Shown here: positions 1 through 11,424 of the stretch, one piece after another
How positions within the stretch are numbered: position 1 is the stretch's first letter
Layout of the letters: each line of letters starts with the position of its first letter
Assembly: GCA_964549445.1 (NCBI GenBank)
Contig: CAZJVS010000017.1
Span: 30,329-94,328, forward strand
Direction: 5' to 3'
Length of the DNA stretch: 64,000 bases
Source: SpSt-539 sp964549445
GTDB lineage: Bacteria > Planctomycetota > Phycisphaerae > UBA1845 > UTPLA1
The notes under the pieces: generated by a model
Database searches by the model: none
Told to the model about the DNA's origin: nothing
The model's input: only the letters and a program-made list of their open reading frames with translations
Translations under genes and position numbers: made by a program

Positions 1-467
1 ACCCGGACGTCATCTGTATCGGCGAAATGCGGGAGCGCGAGACGATGTATACGGCGTTGACGGCCGCCGAGACCGGACATCTTGTGATTGCGACACTTCA
101 CACTCCGGACGCCATTCAGGCCGTTCAACGAATCGTCTCGGCCTTCCCCGAGGGCCAGCAAAGCGAAATCCGCTACATGCTTGCAAATACCATCCAGGCC
201 GTCATTGCCCAGCAGTTGCTTCCGAGCTCAACGGGCGGTCAGCGCGTCCTCTGCTGCGAAGTACTCGTCGGGACACACAGCATTCGCCATAGCATTCGCG
301 AAAATGCAATCCACAAGATTTATTCAGACTTGCAGGCCGGCCGGAAGTACGGAATGGTCACCATGGACCATGCGCTGCTCGAACTCTATCAGAAGGGCGA
401 AATCGCCTACGACACGGCGCTGACCATGGCGCGCGACCCGAATACCATCAAGGAACGCGTCGCGTAG
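1..467 (+). CDS. pilT: PilT/GspE-family twitching ATPase, 3' end (partial)
   Basis: This is the C-terminal part of a hexameric secretion/pilus ATPase; the reading frame is open from base 3 and the start lies upstream of the window. The visible part opens with the Walker B region PDVICIGEMRERET and continues with the His-box region TGHLVIATLHT, both diagnostic of the PilT/PilB/GspE superfamily. The tail (MVTMDHALLELYQKGEI, then the AMARDPNTIKE-type end) matches PilT retraction ATPases better than PilB or GspE, which carry a zinc-binding C-terminus absent here. The expected role is ATP-driven retraction of type IV pili at the inner membrane. Its stop overlaps the convergent malQ stop by 20 bp. 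The family is certain; PilT rather than another paralogue is inferred from the tail. Confidence 0.9.
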   Translation, partial: PDVICIGEMRERETMYTALTAAETGHLVIATLHTPDAIQAVQRIVSAFPEGQQSEIRYMLANTIQAVIAQQLLPSSTGGQRVLCCEVLVGTHSIRHSIRENAIHKIYSDLQAGRKYGMVTMDHALLELYQKGEIAYDTALTMARDPNTIKERVA

Positions 468-2022
468 AATCGGCTTCAGTTCTCGCGCGCCCGTACGCTT
501 CCGCCATCTCCCGCAGCCGCCTCGCGATCGCTGGCGTGAGCGCCCCCGCCGCCATGCGCCAACCCCAATTGCCGTCGGCGGTTCCGGGATAATTCATCCG
601 CCCGCGCGAATCGAGCCCCAGCAAGTCCTGCACCGGAAACAGCGCCGTGTCGGCCACGCTCGCCAAAGCGGCCCGAATCAGCTCCCAGTGAATCTCCTGC
701 CCGTCGCTGCCGAGATAGCGACCGATGAACGCCAGCTCCCGCGCCGCCTTCTCCCCACCACGCTTCCGCGCCCGCTTCTGAACCGACTTGTACCACCCCA
801 CGGTCGTGTCGTTGTCGTGAGTCCCCGTGTACACCGCGAACCGCCGCCCGTAGTTGTGCGGAAGGTTCGTGTTGTCCGCCGTCCCATGACCGAATCCATA
901 TTGCAGTATCTTCAAGCCCGGAAACGCGAATCGATCGCGCAGCGCGAAGACGCCCGGAGTCACCTTGCCGACGTCTTCCGCGATGATCGGCAACTCACCC
1001 ATCTTCCGGATGATCGCGCCAAAGAAATCCGCATCCGGCCCCGGAATCCATTTCCCTCGCTCAGCCGTCTTATGATCGCCCGGCACGCTCCAATATCGAT
1101 GAAAGCCGATGAAGTGGTCGATCCGCGCCACGTCGAACAACTCGAAGTTCGCTCGAAACCGCGCCACCCACCAGTCATACCCCCGCCGCTTCATCACATC
1201 CCATCGATAAAGCGGGTTCCCCCACAACTGCCCCGTCTTGGCGAAATGGTCCGGCGGAACGCCTCCGACCGCTGCCGCGTTTCCGTCGCGGTCGAGCTGA
1301 AACACCTCGCGATTAGCCCAAACGTCGGACGAGTCGTGCGACACATAAATCGGGATGTCGCCGATCAGTCCCACGCCGCGCTCGCGGCAGTGCGCTCGCA
1401 GCCCGTCCCACTGCCGTCGAAACTGATACTGCACGAACTCGTGAAATCGGATCTCGCGTTCCAGCCGTTTCCGCAGCCAGCCGATGGCCGCCTTCTGCCG
1501 ATCCCGAATCTCAACCGGCCACTCCGTCCACGGCCGCTGCCGACACACCAGCTTCAGCGCGCAAAACAGCGCATGATCTTCCAGCCAGCGCCGCTGCGAC
1601 CGCCGAAACTTCTCAAACCGCCGCCGTTCACTCGCCCGCCCCACCGCTTCCCATCTTCCAAACGCCAGCCGCAGCCGCGACTCGCGAAACTTCCCCACCG
1701 CGCCAAAGTTCACCCGATCGGCCCGCGCCCCGCGCGGCGGCCGCAACTCCGCCCCGCGCAGCAAGCCATGTTCGCCCAGTTCGTCGAGACTGATTAGATT
1801 CGGATTGCCGGCGAGTGCAGAAGGAGATTGATAAGGCGAATTGCCGCCCCCGACTGGAGCGACAGGCAGCATCTGCCACCATCGCTGACCGGCCGCGCCG
1901 AGAAAATCCGCGAACCGATACGCCGACGGGCCAAGATCTCCGCTTCCATGTCGACCGGGCAACGACGTCACGTGCAGCAACACGCCGGACGAGCGCCGCG
2001 AGAGAATATCCACCGACTTCAT
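448..2022 (-). CDS. malQ: 4-alpha-glucanotransferase (amylomaltase)
   Basis: Cytoplasmic GH77 enzyme that transfers alpha-1,4-glucan segments between maltodextrins, used in glycogen/maltodextrin metabolism. The protein (about 524 aa, normal for MalQ) opens with RRSSGVLLHVTSLPG and has the GH77 landmarks GDIPIYVSHDSSDVWA, the nucleophile region VARIDHFIGFHRYW, the acid/base region IIAEDVGKVTPGV and the YTGTHDNDT motif. The ATG at 2022 is preferred to an in-frame GTG at 2046: it has an upstream GGAG and gives the usual N-terminus. Convergent with the pilT-like gene, overlapping it by 20 bp. Confidence 0.95.
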   Translation of the reverse strand: MKSVDILSRRSSGVLLHVTSLPGRHGSGDLGPSAYRFADFLGAAGQRWWQMLPVAPVGGGNSPYQSPSALAGNPNLISLDELGEHGLLRGAELRPPRGARADRVNFGAVGKFRESRLRLAFGRWEAVGRASERRRFEKFRRSQRRWLEDHALFCALKLVCRQRPWTEWPVEIRDRQKAAIGWLRKRLEREIRFHEFVQYQFRRQWDGLRAHCRERGVGLIGDIPIYVSHDSSDVWANREVFQLDRDGNAAAVGGVPPDHFAKTGQLWGNPLYRWDVMKRRGYDWWVARFRANFELFDVARIDHFIGFHRYWSVPGDHKTAERGKWIPGPDADFFGAIIRKMGELPIIAEDVGKVTPGVFALRDRFAFPGLKILQYGFGHGTADNTNLPHNYGRRFAVYTGTHDNDTTVGWYKSVQKRARKRGGEKAARELAFIGRYLGSDGQEIHWELIRAALASVADTALFPVQDLLGLDSRGRMNYPGTADGNWGWRMAAGALTPAIARRLREMAEAYGRARTEADSTRRVP

Positions 2023-2169
2023 CAGAAATCCGACTCCGCGCCCCACGTGTGCGGGGCGTCGGATTATCTGAGTTTCGCCGCCGCTCGCAAGTCCGGATCA
2101 CGCGCGACATCCCCTCAACCGCTCTGTCGCGTTTGCGACGCCTGCGCCGCGCAGCTAAACTACCGGCCA

Positions 2170-2655
2170 ATGGCCCCCATGATTCAAGGAGAATTGACCG
2201 GCCACGCGGGCCGCTTCGGGATCGTTGTCAGCCGATATAACGAGTCTGTCACGTCGCGGCTGCTGAACGGCGCGGTCGATGCCCTCAAACGCCACGGCGT
2301 TTCCGACGACCGCATCACCACCGTCTCGGTTCCCGGTGCATGGGAGATTGGCTTGGCCGCTCAGGAGCTGCTCGCGACCCATCGCTTCGCGGCGATCATC
2401 TGCCTCGGCGCCGTCATTCGCGGCGAGACGACGCATCACGAGCACATCGGAGCCGCTGCGGCTCGCGCCATCGCAGATCTCTCGATCCGCTCCGGCGTCC
2501 CCGTCGCCTTCGGCGTGCTCACGGCCGAGTCCGATGAACAGGCCGACGAACGGGCCGGTGGCAAGCACGGCAACAAAGGCGAAGAAGCGGCCCTCGCGGC
2601 CCTGGAAATGGTCGGCCTGCTGACGAAAATTCGCGACAAGGGCCGGGAGAAGTAA
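2170..2655 (+). CDS. ribH: 6,7-dimethyl-8-ribityllumazine synthase
   Basis: Penultimate enzyme of riboflavin biosynthesis: it condenses 5-amino-6-ribitylaminouracil with dihydroxybutanone phosphate. The protein (about 161 aa) shows the family motifs RFGIVVSRYNESVTSRLL at the N-terminus, the substrate-binding VPGAWEIGLAAQ, and CLGAVIRGETTHHEHI with the catalytic histidine, then PVAFGVLTAE. Two adjacent starts exist (2170 and 2179). The frame is open far upstream without family similarity, so the long form is not used. It heads a co-directional run ribH-nusB-ftsY; ribH-nusB adjacency is very common in bacteria. Confidence 0.97.
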   Translation: MAPMIQGELTGHAGRFGIVVSRYNESVTSRLLNGAVDALKRHGVSDDRITTVSVPGAWEIGLAAQELLATHRFAAIICLGAVIRGETTHHEHIGAAAARAIADLSIRSGVPVAFGVLTAESDEQADERAGGKHGNKGEEAALAALEMVGLLTKIRDKGREK

Positions 2656-2726
2656 TCGACGGGGGTTGTTCGGCGGGTACGGCGCCATCAGCCGGCCTCG
2701 TCTCCACCCCTCACGAGTCAACGTGC

Positions 2727-3143
2727 ATGAATCCCAGACGACAAGGACGAATCTTGGCGATGCAGGTGCTCTGTCAGTTTGACGTTCAGGGCGATCGCTT
2801 CGTCGTGGAACTCGACAGCTTCCTGTCACACGCCGACGCATCGGCGGACGCAAAGCGCTATGCCCGCGAGCTCGTCGCACAGGTCCGCGCGAAGTCTGCT
2901 GAATACGACGACCTCATTCGCAAGACTTCCGAGCACTGGGACCTCGCCCGCATCTCTATCGTCGATCGCAACATCGTTCGCGTCGGCATCTGCGAACTCT
3001 GCGAGCATCACGATGTGCCTTCTCCCGTTGCCATCAACGAGGCCGTCGACATTGCCAAGGAATTCGGCGCCGCCGAGTCCGGCGCATTCGTCAACGGCGT
3101 CCTCGACGCCGTGCGCACGGCCGGCCAGCCCGCGAGTACGTAA
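2727..3143 (+). CDS. nusB: transcription antitermination factor NusB
   Basis: All-helical RNA-binding factor that binds boxA RNA with NusE (S10) in rRNA antitermination. The 138-aa protein has the NusB signature: RRQGRILAMQVLCQFD at the start, and a C-terminal half with SIVDRNIVRVGICEL, PVAINEAVDIAKEFG and SGAFVNGVLDAV. Length and layout are normal. It lies 71 bp after ribH and 3 bp before ftsY, so it is probably co-transcribed with both. Confidence 0.97.
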   Translation: MNPRRQGRILAMQVLCQFDVQGDRFVVELDSFLSHADASADAKRYARELVAQVRAKSAEYDDLIRKTSEHWDLARISIVDRNIVRVGICELCEHHDVPSPVAINEAVDIAKEFGAAESGAFVNGVLDAVRTAGQPAST

Positions 3144-3146
3144 CCC

Positions 3147-4061
3147 ATGGGATTGTTCGACCGCTTCAAAGCCGCCCTCTCGAAGACCCGCGAAAAGGTC
3201 GTCTCGAGTTTCAAGTCCATCTTGCCGTTCGGCCGCAAGATCGACGAACAGATTCTCACTCAACTCGAAGAGACCATGCTCCGCGACGACATGGGCCCCG
3301 CCACGACCACGCGGCTGATCGACGAAGTTCGCACCGCCTGGAAGGCCGGCAAGGTAAACGAGACGCAGGAAATCATCCCCTTCCTCAAGCAGCGCGTCGT
3401 CGAGTACTGGCCGCCCGACGTCCGCGGCATCAACTTTGTCGAAGGCGGTCCGACCGTCATTCTCGTCGCCGGCATCAACGGTTCCGGCAAGACCACCAGC
3501 GTCGCAAAGCTCGCCAAGTGGCTCACCAGCCAGAAGAAAAAAGTCATCCTCGCCGCCTGCGACACGTTCCGCGCCGCCGCCGTCGAGCAACTCTCAATCT
3601 GGGCCAGCCGCTGCGGCGTCGAGATCATCAAGCACGCCCAGGGCGCCGACCCGGGTGCCGTCGCCTACGACGCCTGCGAGGCCGCCGTCTCGCGCAAGGC
3701 CGACGTCCTGCTCGTCGACACCGCCGGCCGCCTCCACACGCAGGACAACCTCATGCGCGAGCTTTCAAAAATCGAGCGCGTCGTCGCCAAGAAAATCCCC
3801 ACCGCGCCGCACGAAGTCCTGCTCGTACTCGACGCCACCATCGGCCAGAACGCCATCAATCAGGCGAAGGTCTTCAGCCAGCACGTCAAGGTGACCGGCA
3901 TCATCCTCGCCAAGCTCGACGGCTCTGCGAAGGGCGGCATCGTCGTCGGCATCCGCGATCAGATAAATGTCCCCGTCAAATTCGTCGGCCTCGGCGAAAC
4001 GGTCGACGACATGGAGCCCTTCGACCCGTCAACCTTCGTCGAGGCATTGTTCAGTGAGTAG
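3147..4061 (+). CDS. ftsY: signal recognition particle receptor FtsY
   Basis: SRP-receptor GTPase that docks SRP-ribosome complexes at the membrane. The 304-aa protein is the compact form: an N-terminal helical bundle without a long acidic A domain, then the NG GTPase domain. Seen in order: G1 AGINGSGKTTSVAKLA, ACDTFRAAAVEQL, G3 DTAGR, LDATIGQNAINQ, and G4 ILAKLDGSAKGG, ending FVGLGETVDDMEPFD. The stop overlaps the GTG of the next gene, consistent with translational coupling. Confidence 0.97.
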   Translation: MGLFDRFKAALSKTREKVVSSFKSILPFGRKIDEQILTQLEETMLRDDMGPATTTRLIDEVRTAWKAGKVNETQEIIPFLKQRVVEYWPPDVRGINFVEGGPTVILVAGINGSGKTTSVAKLAKWLTSQKKKVILAACDTFRAAAVEQLSIWASRCGVEIIKHAQGADPGAVAYDACEAAVSRKADVLLVDTAGRLHTQDNLMRELSKIERVVAKKIPTAPHEVLLVLDATIGQNAINQAKVFSQHVKVTGIILAKLDGSAKGGIVVGIRDQINVPVKFVGLGETVDDMEPFDPSTFVEALFSE

Positions 4062-4959
4062 CGTCAACCCACGATTACTGTTCGCCACGTCCATGATCGC
4101 CATTGGTCTGGCGAGCGGTTGCGGCCCGCAAGCCGAGTACCAGGTCGCGATGAACGCCCCCTGGTGCGACGAGTACACCGCCCCCTCGCGCCCGGCTGGC
4201 GATGCGTCGCTGCTCCTGCCGCCGACGATCGTTCAGTGGCATTCCCGCCTCGACGCGCAGGCCCTCAGCAACGAGGCCCGCGCCAAGGCCGCCGGCCGCA
4301 ACGCCGTCTACGTCTACACCCGCCGCACGCTCGCGGCCCATACGGGAGGCGGCGCGGGTCCCGAGCGAATCTGGATCGTCGAGGCCCGCCTCGGCAAGCG
4401 TTACCTGCCGCGCGGCAACGCCGGCTGGTCCGGCCCAAGCGGAACGATGCCGCTTCGCGCCGCGGCCGACGCATACTCCCGCGAATTAGGCGTCCCAATC
4501 CAGATCAACAGTTACGTCGACGCCAACATGTCAGTTTCCGCTCCCGGCGGCATTCGCGACCCGCGTGACTCCTTCGTGCGGATGCTCGTCGAACGAAATC
4601 TCTTCGTCGCTGAATGGGAGTTCCTCCCCCTGACGGTCCGCTCGTACGAATGCTCCAGCAAGTCCGCCTTCCTCGATGCCGTTACCGCCGTGGCGGACGA
4701 ACTTCAAAGCCGTCCCGCGCCGGCGTCGATCACGGTCGTCCCGGCCGCCACCTGGTACGCCGCCGCAACCAAGGCGCAGGAAGACGTCATCGAATCCCTG
4801 ACCAAGCGTCTCGAGGGCAACGGCCTGGCCGGAAAACTCCGCACGACGATTGCCCTGCCGACTCCTTCCATGCTCTCTGACGACCAACGCGTCGCACTGC
4901 GACAGGCCGCTTTCGCCATGGCCGCGCAGGTCGCCCCCGGCTCGGAGGCCACCCATTGA
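4054..4959 (+). CDS. putative lipoprotein of unknown function
   Basis: A roughly 301-aa exported protein that I do not recognise. The proposed GTG start at 4054 overlaps the ftsY stop by 8 bp and gives a short basic/hydrophobic leader ending IGLASGC, a lipobox-like site (the -3 residue is Ala, so the fit is imperfect). The mature part holds a central conserved-looking block (RIWIVEARLGKRYLPRG; WEFLPLTVRSYECSS) and no obvious catalytic motif. The next gene starts within its stop, so ftsY, this gene and the zinc-ribbon gene form one unit. Alternative start: ATG at 4093. Confidence 0.75.
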   Translation: MSSVNPRLLFATSMIAIGLASGCGPQAEYQVAMNAPWCDEYTAPSRPAGDASLLLPPTIVQWHSRLDAQALSNEARAKAAGRNAVYVYTRRTLAAHTGGGAGPERIWIVEARLGKRYLPRGNAGWSGPSGTMPLRAAADAYSRELGVPIQINSYVDANMSVSAPGGIRDPRDSFVRMLVERNLFVAEWEFLPLTVRSYECSSKSAFLDAVTAVADELQSRPAPASITVVPAATWYAAATKAQEDVIESLTKRLEGNGLAGKLRTTIALPTPSMLSDDQRVALRQAAFAMAAQVAPGSEATH

Positions 4960-5192
4960 CCGCGGCCGAGCCGCAGCCGCTCCAATGCGCCGCATGCGGC
5001 CTCGCCCTCTCCGACGATACGCCTGCAATCTGCCCCGCCTGTGGCGCCGACCTCGCCGCCCCCAACTCCGTCATGCTGCACGCGACCGCCGGCCGCGGCA
5101 CGCGCCTGATCGCATGGCTCGCACTCGCCTCGCTCGCGGCGATTCTACTCGCGGCCATGTGGCTGCTGTTTCGACACCCCGCCCGTCCGTGA
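4956..5192 (+). CDS. small zinc-ribbon membrane protein
   Basis: A 78-aa protein from a TTG start overlapping the previous stop. Residues 11-31 carry two CxxC pairs (CAACG, CPACG) forming a zinc ribbon, and residues about 51-71 form one membrane span (LIAWLALASLAAILLAA...). The predicted topology places the ribbon in the cytoplasm. Function unknown; the overlap with the upstream lipoprotein gene suggests the two are made together. The unusual start codon lowers confidence in the exact N-terminus. Confidence 0.65.
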   Translation: MTAAEPQPLQCAACGLALSDDTPAICPACGADLAAPNSVMLHATAGRGTRLIAWLALASLAAILLAAMWLLFRHPARP

Positions 5193-5303
5193 CCGAATGG
5201 CCAAATTCGCGTAGAATTATCCGCGGCGCGAAATCAATACCTCTAATGACGGCAACGGTTGGCCATTAGCAGCCGTTGATTCTGGCAGCCCTGCGGAGTC
5301 TGA

Positions 5304-7601
<2,298 letters not shown>

Positions 7602-7622
7602 CTCAGCCGCGAGTGACCGCCC

Positions 7623-8861
7623 ATGACCGGCACGCTCCGCTACAAAAGCTCGCTGCACGCCGCCGCCCGCACCGGCGATTTCGTTTTTAACCAACTGATC
7701 CCCTACATCGGCAACAAGCGCAAATTGCTCGATCTCATCGCCGACGCCGTCGCCGCCACGAATCCGCATCCCGGCGACACCTTCCTCGATCTCTTCGCCG
7801 GCAGCGGCGTCGTCTCCCGCTTCGCAAAAAAGCAGGGCTTCACCGTGATCGCCAACGACTGGGAACCGCACACTCGCCCCATCAACGCCTGCTACATCGC
7901 CTGCAATCGCCCGCCCGCGTTCGAGCGATTTGACGGTTACGAAAACGCAATCGCAAAATTGAACGCACTGCCGCCCCGCATCGATTGGGTCACAACCAAC
8001 CTCGCCCCCCGCGACGACGCTCACGTCGACATCGCGACCGAACGCATGTTCTACATGCGCAAGAACGCCATGCGCATCGACGCCATCCGCTGCCACCTCG
8101 CCGACTGGCACGCCGCCGGCCTCATCGAGGATCACGAGGCCGCCTGCCTCCTCGCCCCACTGATCTACCAGGCCTGCTATCGCAGCAACACCAGTGGCGT
8201 CTTCAAGGGTTTCCACCGCGGCTGGGGCGGCCAGACCCGCACCGCCCTCCACCGCATCGCCACCGACCTGCGCCTCGCCCCGGCCGTCTTCCACGACAAC
8301 GCCCGCGAGAATCAAGTCCTCTGCGACGACGCCGCCGCGGTTGCTCGCACGCTCTCGTCAGATCGCGTTCACATCGCCTACATCGACCCGCCCTACAACC
8401 AGCACCCCTACGCCAGCAATTACCACGTCCTGACCAGCATCGCCCTCTGGGACCGCCCACAACTCCCGCCGCCCAGCACGCGCGGCACAAAGTCCGCCAT
8501 CCGCACCGACTGGCGCACTACCCGCCGCAGCGCCTACAACCACCGCGACCAGGCCCTGAACGCCTATCGCGACCTCGTCGCGTCCCTCAACGCCCGCTTC
8601 ATCCTCACCAGCTACAGCACCGACGGCACGATCGCCCTTGACGGCCTGCTCGCCGCCAACATCGAACGCGGGCAAGTCGCCGTCTTCGCCCGCCCCTACA
8701 AGCGCTACCGCGTCAGCTCCCAACGCTACTCGCCGCGCCCGACGACAATCGAGTATGTCGTCTCCGTCGACACCGCCAGCCGCAACACCGTGTCGCTTGA
8801 GCAATTGCAAGCGCAGATTGAAAGGCCCACGCTGGAACCAATACCCCCCAGCATCGTCTAA
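7623..8861 (+). CDS. D12-class N6-adenine DNA methyltransferase (orphan)
   Basis: Dam-like methyltransferase of the D12 family, 412 aa. It has the N-terminal YIGNKRKLL motif, the SAM-binding motif I FLDLFAGSGVVSRFA, and the catalytic motif IV IDPPYNQHPYASNYHVL (DPPY); between them lies the target-recognition region. It methylates adenine N6 in DNA; the recognition sequence is not deducible. No restriction endonuclease or other restriction-modification component lies on either side (ABC exporter upstream, serpin downstream), so it is either a solitary epigenetic enzyme or the remnant of a system. An earlier in-frame start is unlikely given the short gap to the ABC gene. Confidence 0.93.
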   Translation: MTGTLRYKSSLHAAARTGDFVFNQLIPYIGNKRKLLDLIADAVAATNPHPGDTFLDLFAGSGVVSRFAKKQGFTVIANDWEPHTRPINACYIACNRPPAFERFDGYENAIAKLNALPPRIDWVTTNLAPRDDAHVDIATERMFYMRKNAMRIDAIRCHLADWHAAGLIEDHEAACLLAPLIYQACYRSNTSGVFKGFHRGWGGQTRTALHRIATDLRLAPAVFHDNARENQVLCDDAAAVARTLSSDRVHIAYIDPPYNQHPYASNYHVLTSIALWDRPQLPPPSTRGTKSAIRTDWRTTRRSAYNHRDQALNAYRDLVASLNARFILTSYSTDGTIALDGLLAANIERGQVAVFARPYKRYRVSSQRYSPRPTTIEYVVSVDTASRNTVSLEQLQAQIERPTLEPIPPSIV

Positions 8862-8902
8862 CATCTTCCGGACCGAGCTCGCCGACCTGCAGGAGACTCG
8901 TC

Positions 8903-10180
8903 ATGTTGCGACAGATAATTGCGATCGTAGTCGTCGGAGCGGTAGCGATGACTGCATACCTGGCTGCAAGCCCGAAATTGCCGGACATCGAGCGATCCAG
9001 CAAGTCTCGCATCGCGAACCCGCAGGTCCCGCCGTCCGATCTTTCATCGCTGGCTGACGCCCACCGCGATTTCTCCCTGAAGCTCTACCAGCAGGTGCGC
9101 GGCGCCAACGGAAACCTCCTCTTCTCGCCCTACAGCATCGCCGCTGCCCTCTCGATGACAATGGCCGGCGCAAAGGGCGAAACCGCGAAGCAGATGATGG
9201 CCGCGATGTCGTTGACGCTGCCGGACGCACGCGTCAACGCCGCCATGAATGCCATGGGTAATCGCCTGGCCCGCGCGATGCAGGGCGACGACCGTCAAAA
9301 AGACGAGCAGGGCAAGCTCTCGATCGCCAACGGCATCTGGCTCCAATCCGGCGAAAAGATTCTCCCGGCCTACCTCGACTGTCTCGGGGAGAATTACGGC
9401 GCGGGCGTCGGAATGTTGGACTTCGCCCGCCAGCCCGAGGCCGCCAGCAAGACAATCAACGCTTGGGTCAGTCACGAAACCGAAGGACGGATCCCCGATC
9501 TCGTATCGCCGGACGTCATTCAGCGCGCCGTCCTCGTCCTGACCAACGCGATTTACTTCAAGGGCTTCTGGTCCGTCCCGTTCGAGAAAGGCGCGACGAC
9601 TGACGCCGACTTCCACTTGCTCGATGGAAAAACGATCAAAGCGCCGACCATGCATCAGCGCGAGACGCTCCCCTACGCGAAGATTGACGATCTCGAAATC
9701 GTCGAGCTGCCATATCGTGGCGGCTCCCTCGCGATGCGGATCCTGGTTCCCGCCGCCGGCAAGTTCGCCGCCGTCGAATCATCCCTCGACGCAGCCCGCC
9801 TGAAAGCCGCCGCCGCGGCTCTGGCCGAACGGCCGATCGCCCTCGGCCTTCCGAAATTCACGTTCACGGCGTCACTCGCGTTGAACGAAACGCTTGCAGC
9901 CCTGGGCATGCCGATCGCCTTCTCGGGCAAGGCTGATTTCTCCGGCATCAACGGCGAGCGCGACCTCGTCATCAGCGACGTGATTCACAAGGCCTTCGTC
10001 GCCGTCGACGAGAAAGGTACCGAAGCCGCCGCCGCGACCGCCGTCGCCATGGCGCGAACATCAATGATGCCGCAACTGACGACTCTGATCATCGATCGAC
10101 CGTTCATCTTCTCAATTGTCGAAAGGGAAACGGGCGAGATTCTTTTTCTGGGCCGCGTCCTCGATCCGACCGCAAAGTAG
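8903..10180 (+). CDS. secreted or anchored serpin-family protease inhibitor
   Basis: A 425-aa serpin with an N-terminal hydrophobic signal/anchor (residues about 4-25). The serpin fold is recognisable throughout: NLLFSPYSIAAALSM, LTNAIYFKGFW, and near the C-terminus the signature FIFSIVERETGEILFLGRV. The hinge VDEKGTEAAAATAVA matches the inhibitory consensus (Gly P15, Thr P14, Ala P12-P9), so a suicide-inhibitor mechanism is expected rather than a non-inhibitory serpin. By antitrypsin numbering P1 falls at Thr in AMARTSMMP, but the loop is about 3 residues longer after that point, so Arg or Met could be the true P1. Bacterial serpins are uncommon; the target may be a self or foreign extracytoplasmic serine protease. 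Confidence 0.95.
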   Translation: MLRQIIAIVVVGAVAMTAYLAASPKLPDIERSSKSRIANPQVPPSDLSSLADAHRDFSLKLYQQVRGANGNLLFSPYSIAAALSMTMAGAKGETAKQMMAAMSLTLPDARVNAAMNAMGNRLARAMQGDDRQKDEQGKLSIANGIWLQSGEKILPAYLDCLGENYGAGVGMLDFARQPEAASKTINAWVSHETEGRIPDLVSPDVIQRAVLVLTNAIYFKGFWSVPFEKGATTDADFHLLDGKTIKAPTMHQRETLPYAKIDDLEIVELPYRGGSLAMRILVPAAGKFAAVESSLDAARLKAAAAALAERPIALGLPKFTFTASLALNETLAALGMPIAFSGKADFSGINGERDLVISDVIHKAFVAVDEKGTEAAAATAVAMARTSMMPQLTTLIIDRPFIFSIVERETGEILFLGRVLDPTAK

Positions 10181-10203
10181 TCGACGGCCGTTGTCAGGAC
10201 TCG

Positions 10204-11256
10204 CTAGATATTATCCTCATCCGACTCGAGCGTTTCCTTCCACGTCGCCAGGTTTTCGAGGTACACGCTCGTCCCCCGCGCCACGCACGACAGCGGATCA
10301 TCGACCACCTTCACCGGCAGCCCCGTCGCCTCCGCCAGAATGTGATCCAGCCCTCGCAATAATGCCCCGCCCCCCGCCAGATGAATCCCGTTCTCGACCA
10401 GGTCCGCCGACAGTTCCGGCTCCGCACGCTCCAGCGTCCGCGTCACCGCCTCGACAATCTGGCTCACCGGCTCGCGCAGCGCCTCGCGAATCTCCTGCGA
10501 CGTCACCACGGTCTTTCGCGGCAGCCCACTGATCATGTCTCGCCCGCGCACTTCGCGTGAAAACTCCTCGCTCAGCGTCCCGGCCGACCCGATTTCAATC
10601 TTGAGCTGCTCGGCCGTCAGCGGCCCGACGTGCATGTTGTACGTCCGCTTCATGTAAGCGACGATCGCCTCGTCCATGTCGTCGCCCGCCACGCGCAGCG
10701 ACTCGCTCACGGAAATGTCCGCCAGCGACATGATTGCCACTTCGGTCGTCCCGCCGCCGATATCGACAATCATGCTCGCCGTCGCCTCGGCGATCGGCAG
10801 CCCCGCCCCGATGCCCGCCGCCATCGGCTCCTCGACAAGATACACGCGCCGTGCCCCGGCCCGCTCGGCCGACCCATACACCGCGCGCTTCTCCACCGCC
10901 GTAATGCCCGACGGCACCGCGATGACCACGCGCGGCCGGACGAATCGCCGCCCGCCCTGAACCTTGCGGATGAAATACCCCAGCATCGCCTCAGTGATGT
11001 CGAAGTCAGCGATGACGCCGTCCTTCAACGGCCGTATCGCGGTGATCGAACCCGGCGTCTTGCCCAGCATTTCCTTGGCGACCAGCCCCACCGCGTTGCC
11101 ATTCTGCAAAACGCGATTCGTCCCCTTCTTCACCGCCACGACCGACGGCTCATTCAGGACGATCCCCTCCCCCTTCACGCACACCAGCGTGTTGCACGTG
11201 CCGAGGTCGATGCCCATGTCAACGGCGAACAGGCCGCGCAGTGAATCAAACAGCAA
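10204..11256 (-). CDS. mreB: rod shape-determining protein MreB
   Basis: Actin-like ATPase that forms membrane-associated filaments guiding lateral cell-wall synthesis. The 350-aa protein has the actin/Hsp70 landmarks: phosphate-1 GIDLGTCNTLV, connect region VAVPSGITAVEKRAV, phosphate-2 VDIGGGTTEVAI, and adenosine motif LAGGGALLRGLD; length is normal. It is downstream of, and co-directional with, a 56-aa membrane protein gene and a coiled-coil/barrel protein gene that could be its morphogenesis partners. Convergent with the serpin gene (24 bp between stops). Confidence 0.97.
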   Translation of the reverse strand: MLFDSLRGLFAVDMGIDLGTCNTLVCVKGEGIVLNEPSVVAVKKGTNRVLQNGNAVGLVAKEMLGKTPGSITAIRPLKDGVIADFDITEAMLGYFIRKVQGGRRFVRPRVVIAVPSGITAVEKRAVYGSAERAGARRVYLVEEPMAAGIGAGLPIAEATASMIVDIGGGTTEVAIMSLADISVSESLRVAGDDMDEAIVAYMKRTYNMHVGPLTAEQLKIEIGSAGTLSEEFSREVRGRDMISGLPRKTVVTSQEIREALREPVSQIVEAVTRTLERAEPELSADLVENGIHLAGGGALLRGLDHILAEATGLPVKVVDDPLSCVARGTSVYLENLATWKETLESDEDNI

Positions 11257-11424
11257 GGCTCTTCCTCGGTGCGGTGCTCCGCGGACGCTCCCTCGCGCGA
11301 CCCACCCGCGTGCGTGGACCTGACGAGCGCGCGGGATCGTACTCGTTTTTCATCAAAACGTCACGGCCGGGATTCGCCGGGTCCGCGTGCTGTGAAATGA
11401 TTTACGAGCGTGCGACCGACGGGT

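Noticed and set aside
1828..2169. N-terminal extension of ribH
   Set aside because: The frame is open upstream but runs opposite malQ and lacks lumazine synthase similarity; normal protein length is reached from 2170.
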